Source of the DNA: Liolophura sinensis
Taxonomy: Eukaryota; Mollusca; Polyplacophora; Chitonida; Chitonidae
DNA: 64,000 bases
Direction of reading: 5' to 3'
Assembly (NCBI RefSeq): GCF_032854445.1
Contig: NC_088302.1
Coordinates: 188,001-252,000 of the forward strand
The notes beneath the pieces were generated by a model that was not told the origin of the DNA, made no database searches, and was given only the letters and a program-made list of their open reading frames with translations. How positions within the stretch are numbered: the stretch's first letter is position 1; every line of letters starts with the position of its first letter. Shown in pieces: positions 1 through 10,499 of the stretch. The position numbers and the translations under genes are program-made.

Positions 1-270
1 GGCCACCGAGATAACAAAAGTGTAGCCAGGCCATCGAGATGACAAAAAGTGTAGCCAGGCCACCGAGATGATGAAAGTGTAGCCAGGCCACCGAGATGAC
101 AAAAGTGTAGCCAGGCCACCGAGATGACAGAAGTGTAGCCAGGCCACCGAGATGACAAAAATGTAGCCAGGCCACCGAGACGACAAAAGTGTTGCCAGGC
201 CACTGAGATGACAAAAGTGTAGCCAGGCCACCGAGATGACAAAAGTGTAGCCAGGCCACTGAGATGACAA
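1..270. repeat. 28-bp minisatellite, about 9 copies, runs off the left edge
   Basis: The unit is about 28 bp and carries the motif gtagccaggccaccgagatg. Copies differ by single substitutions or by the length of a short A run. The array starts before the window, so its full length is unknown. No coding frame is convincing. Confidence 0.92.
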
Positions 271-739
271 ATAAGGCTACACATTTCAGCGCTCACTTCT
301 TTCTGTTATGCAAATAGGGCAAAAATGGAAAGGCTTTCCATATAAAAACTTTCCGTTTGATGTGTTAACAAGTTTCAATGTTTTTTTTCTGGCTCTGTGT
401 TTGTGTAAGTCAGGTAAACACTTGTTCTCTGATTGACAGGTGAAATCTACACAGCTAAGCCAGAGGAACACAAGTAAACTGGCTCAGGCCATTACCTGTG
501 TCTGCCTTTCATCTAGACTGTGGTGACACGGCTGCCCATAAAATAGATCAAATTGCTGAATTTATTGACAAACACATTTATAACTCTTAAGACTAAACTC
601 AGTGAGCAAATCACTTGAGGTATGTCTGTGTTGTAATGATCCATGATATGACACCTTGGCAGGTTTATAAGCTGCCAAGCTATCACCCAGGACAAGGTGT
701 TAAACACTGAATAGGGCTGTGGTTCTGTACCTGTTTCAT
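271..739. other. Single-copy AT-rich sequence, no gene seen
   Basis: Unique sequence between two tandem arrays. Only short open frames occur and none has recognisable domain content or paired splice sites. CpG is scarce. It is probably intronic or intergenic. Confidence 0.5.
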
Positions 740-925
740 CAGGTACATGTACGTAACCTGGATGGGTAGGTACTTATAACCTGGACATAGAGATAAACTG
801 GACACTGAGGTACATGGCCTGGCCATGAAGCTATATAACCTGGTCAGGGAAGTATACAACCTATACATGGAGGTATATAACCTTTATATAGACATATATA
901 ACCTGGTCATGAAGGTATATAACAC
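740..925. repeat. Degenerate ~27-bp minisatellite
   Basis: Loosely repeated units built around 'aggtatataacctgg' with variable connectors. Divergence between copies is high, which suggests an old, inactive array. Confidence 0.7.
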
Positions 926-2374
926 AATGCACAAGTAGAAAGTTACATCTGATATCAATTTGGCTCTCAATTGGAAACACAGACATTTACTGTATAATAT
1001 ATTAAACAAATGGTGCATAATCCTAGGGTGACCAGAGGTATTGTAAGCTACCTGAGTGAATTAATCCAGCTAGAGTATTTCAGAAAATGTAATATCCACT
1101 TACCAAGAAGACTGACAAGACCATGGTGGTAATATAAACCCAGGTGAGCATAGCCCTGACATGGAAGATGTGTAACATAGTACACATCCTCAGCTCCTCT
1201 GATCTCTTTGTATAATTGCCAATTCCCTACTGATAATATTATGATCACATATTCCAGGCACTATCACTCAGAACTTCTACTCTGCTCAGAATTAATGATC
1301 CAACACACCGGCTCACAATGATGATGATGTTAAAACACCAGAGATGAGTGGTTAACTCTCCACAAACAGAACCTAGCTGCCCCCAGTGCTGACCAGGCAA
1401 TTTCCCCAGCGAATTCCACTTGCATAACACTCCGAGGGAGGCCACAAGCTTAGGGGATGCTTGGAATAGAATTCACTCCAAGAGGTATGTAAAACAATAA
1501 AACTTTAATGAAGTTGTTAGCGTTGGCCAGCAATTACAGATCAGGCAACTGGCAGTCCATACAGTAGCAGAGACCTCTCAGCTGGGGGTACATGTAATGG
1601 CGCAGTCCTCTATCTGGTCAGGCATAGTTCCTGGAGGACCCTCCTGATAGATTGTGTCTGACACTCAGAGCTCTCTCTCTCTCTCTCTCTCTCTCTCCTT
1701 GTAGCCTGTGCTCACTGTTACAGCCTGGAGGACTAGCCCGCCAGTCAGTGGTGACATACACTGGGGTTATAAACCGTGGCCCAGGTCCCTTTTAGAGCTC
1801 TGGCTTCTTTCAGGCCCCCTTTAGATAGGGCTAAGTTGACAGTGTGGTTTACACAAGCTGCCTGCACATTTCCACTGAGGACACCTACACTCACTGTCCT
1901 AAAACTCTCAATCAGCTTTTTAGGTATATATCTACTTTCCAGATTCACAAACTTGACAACAGTGATAGTTAAAATTTGAATAAAAATTTCAGTATATTAT
2001 TATATTCACTTGGACCAAAGTCATATTCCTTTACAGTGCATGCAGGGAGATAAAATGAAAAAACAAGCTGAGATGTATGTGCATTTGCTGCACCCCACAT
2101 AAACATTACTTCCAGCATAAAAGCATGGGTAAATAAAGTCATTAATTCAGAGTTACACAAGAAAAGAGGATCTACATGTATGTTACGTATTTTTCAGGAC
2201 ATTTTGAACGCGTAATGTACATCTGGAGTATAAACTCTGAAACACCAACACTTCATTACTTCAATGTTACCCTACTCGTGTTACTTGAAGGTGGTACTAC
2301 AGGATGTTGAACAAGCTATACACTAATCTGGAACATGGTCCTTTTAGCATGAGCCCCTTGTTAATCATCACTAT
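926..2374. other. Mostly unique sequence with a (CT)n tract
   Basis: No gene is recognised. A (CT)n microsatellite lies at about 1670-1697. The part at 1250-1830 is less AT-rich and holds an AATAAA and a TATAAA-like hexamer, but I found no terminal repeats, primer-binding site or coding domain that would make it a retroelement. Confidence 0.45.
1670..1697. repeat. (CT)n microsatellite
   Basis: An uninterrupted CT dinucleotide run of about 14 repeats. Confidence 0.95.
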
Positions 2375-3635
2375 TGCAGAATGGTGCCTCATCCATCATC
2401 GCCACTAGTGAATGCTACTTTACCATCACTACTACAGAATGCTATTTCACCTTAACCTGGGCCCCTCATCCATCATCACTACTACAGAATGCTACTTTAC
2501 CTCAGTCCACCATCACTACTACAGAATGCTGTTTCACCTTAGTCTGGGCCCCTCATCCATCATCACTACTACAGAATGCTTTTTTACCTTAGCCTGGGCC
2601 CCTCATCCATCATCACTACTACAGAATGCTTTTTTACCTTAGTCTGGGCCCCTCATCCATCATCGCCACTACTGAATGCTACTTTACCTTAGTCCACCAT
2701 CAGTACTACAGAATGCTGCCTTACCTTAGCCTGGGCCCCTCATCCATCATCACCACTACAGAATGCTGCCTTACCTTAGTCTGGGCCCCTCATCCATCAT
2801 CACCACTACAGAATGCTGCCTTACCTTAGCCTGGGCCCCTCATCCATCATCACCACTACAGAATGGTGCTTTACCTTAGTCTGGGCCCCTTGTCCATCAT
2901 CACTACTACAGAATGCTGCCTTACCTTAGTCTGGGCCCCTCATCCATCATCACTACTACAGAATGCTGCCTTACCTTAGTCTGGGCCCCTCATCCATCAT
3001 CACCACTACAGAATGCTGTGTTACCTTAGTCTGGGCCCCTTGTCCATCATCACCACTACAGAATGGTGCTTTACCTTAGTCTGGGCCCCTTGTCCATCAT
3101 CACTACTACAGAATGCTGCCTTACCTTAGTCTGGGCCCCTCATCCATCATCACCACTACAGAATGGTGCTTTACCTTAGTCTGGGCCCCTCATCCATCAT
3201 CGCCACTACAGAATTGTGCTTTACCTTAGTCTGGGCCCCTTGTCCATAATCACCACTACAGAATGGTGCTTTACCTTAGTCTAGGCCCCTCATCCATCAT
3301 CACCACTACAGAATGGTGCTTTACCTTAGTCTGGGCCCCTCATCCATCATCGCCACTACAGAATGGTGCTTTACCTTAGTCTAAGCCCCTTGTCCACCAT
3401 CGCCACTACAGAATGGTGCTTTACCTTAGTCTGGGCCCCTTGTCCATCATCACCACTACAGAATGGTGCTTTACCTTAGTCTGGGCCCCTCATCCATCAT
3501 CACCACTACAGAATGGTGCTTTACCTTAGTCTAGGCCCCTCATCCATCATCACCACTACAGAATAGTGCTTTACCTTAGTCTGGGCCCCTTGTCCATAAT
3601 CACATCTGCAGAATGTTGCTTTACTTTAGCCTTGA
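2375..3635. repeat. 50-bp minisatellite, about 25 copies
   Basis: The unit is 50 bp and includes gaatgctgccttaccttagt and ctgggcccct followed by cat/ttgtccatcatcac. The first units are shortened. Variants such as gctgcc/ggtgct and catcc/tgtcc alternate in blocks, as expected from unequal exchange. 50 is not a multiple of three, so the short open frames here are incidental. Confidence 0.93.
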
Positions 3636-3639
3636 TCCC

Positions 3640-4020
3640 TTGTCTATCATACGCACATGACTTGCCTAGCTGGCCCACGCCTATTCTTAACATCACAAGT
3701 GCATATACACAATGTACGCACAGATGACCTCCAACAAAAACACCTCACTATATTTATTTAGGCACATTGCACAGATCCATAATTAATTCCAAACTGCAAT
3801 ATTAAGCTCAGTTAATGATTACAGGCCAATCTTTCCATCTGAGACATCATCTGACTGATTGATGTACTGAGAAATAGTTCTCGGTAAGCACTACGACTGA
3901 ACAAGCTCAACATCAATGATACATGAGCTATATGTACCTTCTGGGGTTATCTTCTCAACTGAAGACTTGAAATTCTTTGATAGCCTATCTTCAAATCTTT
4001 GGCATCATTACATATAGAGA
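3640..4020. other. Unique AT-rich spacer between arrays
   Basis: No gene, RNA or mobile element recognised. It separates the 50-bp and 51-bp arrays. Confidence 0.5.
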
Positions 4021-4195
4021 CATCCTCAGTGTTATGACGTGCTGCTAATACCACATAAAATGGGTACCAAACATCCTCAGTGTTATGAGGTGCTGTTAAT
4101 ACCACATAAAATGGGTACCAAACATCCTCAGTGCTATGAGGTGCTGCTAATACCACATAAAATGGCTACAAAACATCCTCAGTGTTATGCAAGTA
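4021..4195. repeat. 51-bp tandem repeat, about 3.4 copies
   Basis: The motif catcctcagtgttatg recurs at 4021, 4072, 4123 and 4174, giving a period of 51 bp. The open frame on the minus strand is a by-product of a unit divisible by three. Confidence 0.9.
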
Positions 4196-4274
4196 CTGTT
4201 TAGTACATGAAATTTCCATAACAATCATCACACGTGTCCGTGTAGGCCCCTACTGCTTAAAATGGATATCAGAC

Positions 4275-4520
4275 ATTCCCAGGGGTAACCATGTACCTCT
4301 GTCACAAAATTCTTGCATATATGCATATGGCACAGAGGAATCCCCAGGGGTAACTATGTACCTCTATCACAAAACTCTGGCATATACGCAAATGGCTTGG
4401 AAGAATCCCTGAGGTAACCATGTACCCATCACAAAACTTTGGCATATACGTAAATGGCTTGGAAGAATCCCAGAGGTAACCATGTACCCATCACAAAACT
4501 TTGGCGTATATGGCACAGAA
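4275..4520. repeat. ~64-bp tandem repeat, about 4 copies
   Basis: The motif ggtaaccatgtac recurs roughly every 64 bp with moderate divergence. The block passes directly into the following 58-bp array. Confidence 0.82.
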
Positions 4521-4920
4521 GAACCCTCACAAACGTACAGTGTATGTAAGGTATAGAGGAGATGTTTATGACATGAAAGAACCCTCACAAATATAAGGTG
4601 TATGTGAGGTATAGATGAGATGTATATGACATGAAAGAACCCTCACAAATATAAGGTGTATGTGAGGTATAGATGAGATTTATATGACAAGAAAGAACCC
4701 TCACAAATATAAGGTGTATGTGAGGTATAGATGAGATGTATATGACAAGAAAGAACCCTCACAAATATAAGGTGTATGTGAAGTATAGATGAGATGTATA
4801 TGACATGAAAGAACCCTCACAAATATAAGGTGTATGTGAGGTATAGATGAGGTGTATATGACATGAAAGAACCCTCACAAATATAGGGTGTATGTGAGGT
4901 ATAGATGAGGTGTATATGGA
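4521..4920. repeat. 58-bp tandem repeat, 7 copies
   Basis: The motif gaaccctcac recurs at 4521, 4579, 4637, 4695, 4753, 4811 and 4869, exactly 58 bp apart. Copies are nearly identical, so expansion looks recent. Confidence 0.94.
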
Positions 4921-5535
4921 GTAGAGAAAGACTCATACTACAGGTTTAATTTGACATTCAGTCAATCCAGTGACTTGCAAGTGGCTTTAAAATTCATAGA
5001 ATATAAATTAACAGAGCTAAACAACAATTAAAAATTTGACTCGCACGTGAAATCAATATACAAGGCATGTTGAAACAATGGCATCAGCACTTTGAAACAT
5101 CTTAATTACCTCCCACATATACATTGTGTAAGAAGTACATGTATCAACTACACCTAAATTACAAAGCAACATACATGTTAGATAAAAATTCTAAAATAAA
5201 TACATAACATTCGAAACAATTTACAATTATTTTAGTCATTTGTTAAATCTAACCTTACTACACTGAGTATATAGAAACATTAAGTCACAATACGGCAAAA
5301 CAACTACTCTAGTAGAAGAATTAACAACACATGTATGTGATTACACTGGAACTATTTTTGACCAAAGCATAGCCTGCACTTCTTTTGACCTTCCTAATGA
5401 ATCCGTCAATGGCGTACAACTTATTCATAATACAAGGTCCTCCCATTATGCAAGGTGTTAGTGTACAGGTAACTGATTGTTTTGACACAAAAAAGAAAGT
5501 ATTTCTTTATTAGGTAAAGCTATCAAGGCCCAGGT
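4921..5535. other. Unique AT-rich spacer
   Basis: Single-copy, A+T-rich, CpG-poor sequence. No gene is supported. Confidence 0.5.
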
Positions 5536-5539
5536 ATGG

Positions 5540-6295
5540 CAAGCTGCATGATGAACATGCAACATTAACTGTGTGATGAACACGCATCACTGACTGTGTG
5601 ATGAACACGCACCATTGACTGTGTGATGAACATGCACCACTGACTGTGTGACGAACATGCACCACTGACTGTGTGATGAACACACACCATTGACTGTGTG
5701 ATGAACATGCACCACTGACTGTGTGACGAACATGCACCACTGACTGTGTGATGAACATGCACTTATGACAGTGTGATAAACATGCACCACTGACAGTGTG
5801 ATGAACATGCACCACTGACAGTGTGATGAACATGCATCAATGGGTGGAAACCGGGCATAGCCCGGGGGGAACCCATGACCATCCGCAGGTTGCTGGAAGA
5901 CCTTCCCACATACGGACTGTGTGATGAACATGCACCATTGACAGTGTGATGAACATGCACCACTGACTGTGTGATGAACACATACCACTGACTGTTTGAT
6001 GAACATGCACCTATGACAGTGTGATGAACATGCACCATTGACTGTGTGATGAACATGCACCTATGACAGTGTGATCAATATGCACCATTGACTGTGTGAA
6101 GAACGAGCACCATTGACTGTGTGATGAACATGCACCTATGACAGTGTGATGGACATGCACCACTGACTGTGTGATGAACATGCACCATTGACTGTGTGAT
6201 GAACATGCACTATTGACTGTGTGATGAACATGCACCTATGACAGTGTGATGGACATGCACCACTGACTGTTTGATGAACATGCACCATTGTCTCT
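5540..6295. repeat. 25-bp minisatellite interrupted by a SINE fragment
   Basis: The unit is 25 bp (gtgtgatgaacatgcaccac plus tgact), about 27 copies. Because 25 is not a multiple of three and the unit has no minus-strand stop, similar peptides appear in several minus frames. A 75-bp SINE piece breaks the array at 5841-5915. Confidence 0.94.
5841..5915 (-). mobile_element. Internal fragment of the main tRNA-derived SINE
   Basis: This matches the central part of the main SINE on the minus strand (pattern gggtggaaaccgggc and atccgcaggttgctgg). Both the tRNA head and the AAAT tail are missing. It sits inside the 25-bp array with no obvious target-site duplication. Confidence 0.8.
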
Positions 6296-6420
6296 GCACA
6301 TCTCCACACCCCCTGATGGATGTTAAGATGCAGCAGCTCTGATACATGTACTTATCTCAAGCTATATTTTTCAACTTCCACCAATTTATATGTTGTACAA
6401 AATAATTACAGTGTATGTCT

Positions 6421-6683
6421 TATTTATTTATTTATTTGATTGGTTTTTTAACGCCGTACTCAAGAATATTTCACTTATACGATGGCGACCAGCATTATGG
6501 TGGGTGGAAACCAGGCAGCGCCTTGAGGAAACCCACGACCATCCGCAGGTTGCTGGCAAACCTTCCCACGTACGGCCAGAGAGGAAGCCAGCATGAGCTG
6601 GACTTGAACTCATAGCGACCGCATTTGTGAGAGGCTCCTGGGTCATTATGCTGGGCTAGCACGCTAACCGACTGAGCCACGGT
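6421..6683 (-). mobile_element. Near full-length tRNA-derived SINE (main family)
   Basis: The minus strand carries, in order, a tRNA-like head ending at 6683 with an A-box (gctcagtcggttagc), a B-box (gagttcaagtcc), the shared central region and a 3' end of ttgagtacggcgt type followed by an AAAT-rich tail at 6421. A small head-only fragment follows at 6726-6804. I see no clear target-site duplication. Confidence 0.87.
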
Positions 6684-6725
6684 TTAAACATAAGCATACA
6701 AATATACAACAGGCCTGCTAAGTGG

Positions 6726-6804
6726 TAACTCACAGGGACCGCAATGGTGAGAGGCTTCTGGGTCATTACGCTGCGCCAGCGCACCAAGCAAGCCACGGAG
6801 GCCC
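6726..6804 (-). mobile_element. SINE head fragment (main family)
   Basis: About 80 bp matching only the tRNA-like 5' part of the same SINE, in the same orientation as the neighbouring full copy 43 bp away. The body and tail are absent. Confidence 0.75.
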
Positions 6805-6811
6805 ATATTTA

Positions 6812-8512
6812 TATCTGTACAATATAGTTATGTATGCCTGTACAACATAATTATGTATGTCTGTTAGTTGTGTATGTCTGAACAATATAGTTACATATGT
6901 CTGTAGAATATATACTCATGTCTGTACAATATAGTTATATATGTCTAGGTACAACATAATTATGTATGTCTGTTCTGTATAAAATTAGTTGTGTATGTCT
7001 GTACAACATAGTTATGCATGTCTGTACAATATAGTTATGTATGTCTGTAGAATATATACTCATGTCTGTACAATATAGTTATATGTCTAGGTACAACATA
7101 ATTATGTATGTCTGTTCTGTATAAAATTAGTTGTGTATGTCTGTACAACATAGTTATGCATGTCTGTGCAATATGGTTACGTATGTCTGTAGAATATATA
7201 CTCATGTCTGTACAATATAGTTATATATGTCTAGGTACAACATAATTATGTATGTCTGTTCTGTATAAAATTAGTTGTGTATGTCTGTACAACATAGTTA
7301 TGCATATCTGTGCAATATAGTTACGTATGTCTGTAGAATATATACTCATGTCTGTACAATATAGTTATGTATGTTTAGGTACAATATATATGTCGTTACG
7401 TATATCTGTATAAATACAGTTATGTATATCCGTGCAATATAGTTGTGTATGTCTGTCCAATATAGTTATGTATGTCTGTGCAATATAGTTTTGTATGTCT
7501 GTACAATATAGTTATGTATGTCTGTGCAATATAGTTATGTATGTCTGTGCAATATAGTTATGTATGTCTGTGCAAATAGTTATGTATGTCTGTGCAATAT
7601 AGTTATGTATGTCTGTGCAATATAGTTGTGTATGTCTGTACAATATAGTTGTGTACGTCTGTACAATATAGTTATGTATGTCTGTGCAATATAGTTATGT
7701 ATGTCTGTGCAATATAGTTATGTACGTCTGTCCAATATAGTTATGTATGTCTGTCCAATATAGTTACGTATGTCTGTGCAATATAGTTATGTATGTCTGT
7801 ACAATATAGTTATGTATGTCTGTGCAATATAGTTACGTATGTCTGTGCAATATAGTTATGTATGTCTGTCCAATATAGTTACGTATGTCTGTGCAATATA
7901 GTTATGTATGTCTGTACAATATAGTTACGTATGTCTGTGCAATATAGTTTTGTATGTCTGTACAATATAGTTATGTATGTCTGTGCAATATAGTTATGTA
8001 TGTCTGTACAATATAGTTATGTATGTCTGTGCAATATAGTTATGTATGTCTGTACAATATAGTTGTGTATATCTGTGCAATATAGTTATGAATGTCTGTG
8101 CAATATAGTTATGTATGTCTGTGCAATATAGTTATGTATGTCTGTCCAATATAGTTACGTATGTCTGTGCAATATAGTTATGTATGTCTGTGCAATATAG
8201 TTATGTATGTCTGTCCAATATAGTTACGTATGTCTGTGCAATATAGTTATGTATGTCTGTACAATATAGTTATGTATGTCTGTGCAATATAGTTTTGTAT
8301 GTCTGTACAATATAGTTATGTATGTCTGTGCAATATAGTTATGTATGTCTGTACAATATAGTTATGTATGTCTGTGCAATATAGTTATGTATGTCTGTAC
8401 AATATAGTTGTGTATATCTGTGCAATATAGTTATGAATGTCTGTGCAATATAGTTATGTATGTCTGTGCAATATAGTTATGCATGTCTGTACAATATAGT
8501 TATATATCATAT
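6812..8512. repeat. 23-bp minisatellite, about 74 copies
   Basis: The unit is 23 bp (gtctgtgcaatatagttatg plus tat) with variants g/a at 'gtgc/gtac' and ttatg/ttacg/ttgtg. At 6960-7390 the units are organised in a higher-order repeat of about 143 bp marked by ttctgtataaaattag. A short outlier of the same family lies at 9470-9590 beyond an unrelated insert. Confidence 0.95.
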
Positions 8513-9469
8513 ACCAATGGCCCTGATACACGTGATACAAAGGCATCCTGTATTTTTCTGCATGGTATGTTTCCTACATGCATCCTCTGAAAACAGGGAC
8601 TACCTTCAATGTATAGTGCCCTCTACCGTGTAAAGCCCTGCACTAACATAGTAATCTGATGTGACTTAATTACAACAACAACATTAAATTGTAAGGAAAA
8701 CATTAATGGTCTTGGTTTTCGCACATAATGAAAAGGCAAGATTGGGCAAATTATGTAGCTTTCGAGACCAAAACTGCACAAACTTTGATAGCGGCTCCCA
8801 AATTAACTATGCATCAAGCTAGCCCCAGGGGGCTACTTCAATACCTTTCTTTATATTGGGCTGTCGGAGTATTGTAGCCATAGGGGGAACCAATAGTAAA
8901 CCATACACAGATTCACGCCAAGTCCTTTCCAAACAATGGCTAGTGTCCAAAAGTGGTGTCAACCTTGGCTCTTACCTCTCAACTCGCTTGCATAGGCAAC
9001 ATCTCACATATATTCGACTTGGTAAGGACACATCACACCCAAATTCACCTCACGGTCATTGCTAAAGCAGCAGCCATTTTGCCTTCACCACAGTTATGAG
9101 TCTTGAAAAGTTATCGTTCCGAGATGGCGCATACGAGTTAAACCTGAAAAAGCAAGCCTAATGGCTGCCTTGTATAGAAATGTTCTGCCGTGTTGTGAAT
9201 ACGGGGCTGGCGTGCGATTACCAAATGGAATATACCTGGGATGTTGTGAGGGGGCAAGCTGAGAGGTAAGAGCTAAAGTTGACACAGCTGTTGGATTGCA
9301 ACCATTGTTGGAAAGGACTTATAGGGCATATATGACAAACAGATCATAAGGGTGTGTTCTGCAATGTAGTATCAGCTCTCATCTGAGGTAGGCATGTTGC
9401 ATCATCTCCGTTCTTAAAGCTCAGCTGATGTGACAGACTGACTTCACACTACTGTCATGATAATCTACA
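8513..9469. mobile_element. Candidate foldback/MITE-like insert splitting the 23-bp array
   Basis: About 950 bp of unrelated sequence lies between two blocks of the same 23-bp array. Inside it, 8919-8990 is the imperfect reverse complement of 9250-9321 (aagtcctttcc...ctcttacctctca), and weaker similarity extends inwards towards 9065 and 9175. That forms a long hairpin with a loop of roughly 110 bp. No transposase frame is seen. Target-site duplication and true termini are not resolved, so the class is inference. Confidence 0.45.
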
Positions 9470-9590
9470 TATATGTCTGTACAATATAGTTATATATGTC
9501 TGTAAAATATAGTTATGTGTTTCTGTGAAATACAGTTATGTATGTCCTTACAATATAGTTATGTATGTCTGTACAATGCAGGTACAGTGT
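9470..9590. repeat. Outlying block of the 23-bp minisatellite
   Basis: Five or six diverged copies of the tctgtacaatatagttatg unit. They continue the 6812-8512 array on the far side of the insert. Confidence 0.85.
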
Positions 9591-10044
9591 ATATTTCTGT
9601 ACAATAACTAACTTTGGACCTCTAGAAGATGTCACTGAATAGGCACAGGCAAGGGTCAGTAATCAGATAACAAACACAGCTTACAGTTACAGGAAAACAG
9701 TTAATTTCCTCATAGGTGTGTGTAATGAGATGTGCGGACATGCCCTGGCATTGTATGGTCAAGAGGGGACAGTCTGTCCTAGTGACAAAGCAATTACCAT
9801 TAGCCTGATGTAGAAAGCATCATACACAGGTAAAGAAGAAAGTTTAGAAAGGGTGTTGAAGAATGAAGAAATGCTGAAACCACTTAATGTAACAATAACG
9901 GACCAGCCTTTATGCAAACAATAAATGGTTCATCAAACGATTCATGTGCCAATTAGGTCTGTCAAAAAGCTGGTCCGTCACTTAGCTTGGTCACAAATGG
10001 ATGTGTATAGCAATAACCAAGTACAAGGACTTCAAAACTATTCT
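9591..10044. other. Unique AT-rich spacer
   Basis: No gene or repeat recognised between the 23-bp array remnant and the retroelement. Confidence 0.5.
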
Positions 10045-10425
10045 TAGAGTGTAGAGATTATAGAAATATATAGAATAAAAAAGAAAATGTAAGCCTCTAA
10101 ACTTTCTACAACTTTGTATTCCAAAACTTTTAAGGGCAGTGTTAAAGAGGGAGAACAATGTCTAATGTGTCAACTAACAGGAAAAAAACAGAGATTTTCA
10201 TTGAAAATCTGTTGTTTGTGTATGGTTAGCCAGGGTCTTAAATCTGTTGTCTGACCAATGTATTGTTTACCACACCCCTGGCATATGAGTGCCTAATTAC
10301 AACATATCTAGATTCATAGGACATGTTCATTTTAACAGTGAATAACAAGTTAGTGATGATAAATTTAACACACAGACCTTCCAATATATGGGTGCACGCC
10401 CTGGTACAGTGTTTATTGGACAATA
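10045..10425 (-). mobile_element. Inverted partial copy of the retroelement 3' end
   Basis: Read on the minus strand, this aligns with 12365-12975: shared stretches include ctgttaaaatgaacatgtcc, tgaatctagatatg, ggtgtgg.aaacaatacact and gacacattagac. It lacks the extra 86-bp tandem copies of the right arm, so that expansion came after the inverted copy formed, or was restricted to the right arm. Confidence 0.8.
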
Positions 10426-10499
10426 TCGAAGGAGACAGTTAGACAGCGTTAACGATCAAACTGAGCGACAAGAAAATGTAACACTTAACAATTTTTTTT

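Noticed and set aside
1250-1830. Possible LTR of a retrotransposon
   Set aside because: AATAAA and TATA-like hexamers alone are not enough. No paired LTR, primer-binding site or coding region is present.
6390-6680. Short open frames over the SINE copies here and at 13025, 35306, 48776, 52272 and 63554
   Set aside because: They are translations of the SINE itself, recurring at every copy.
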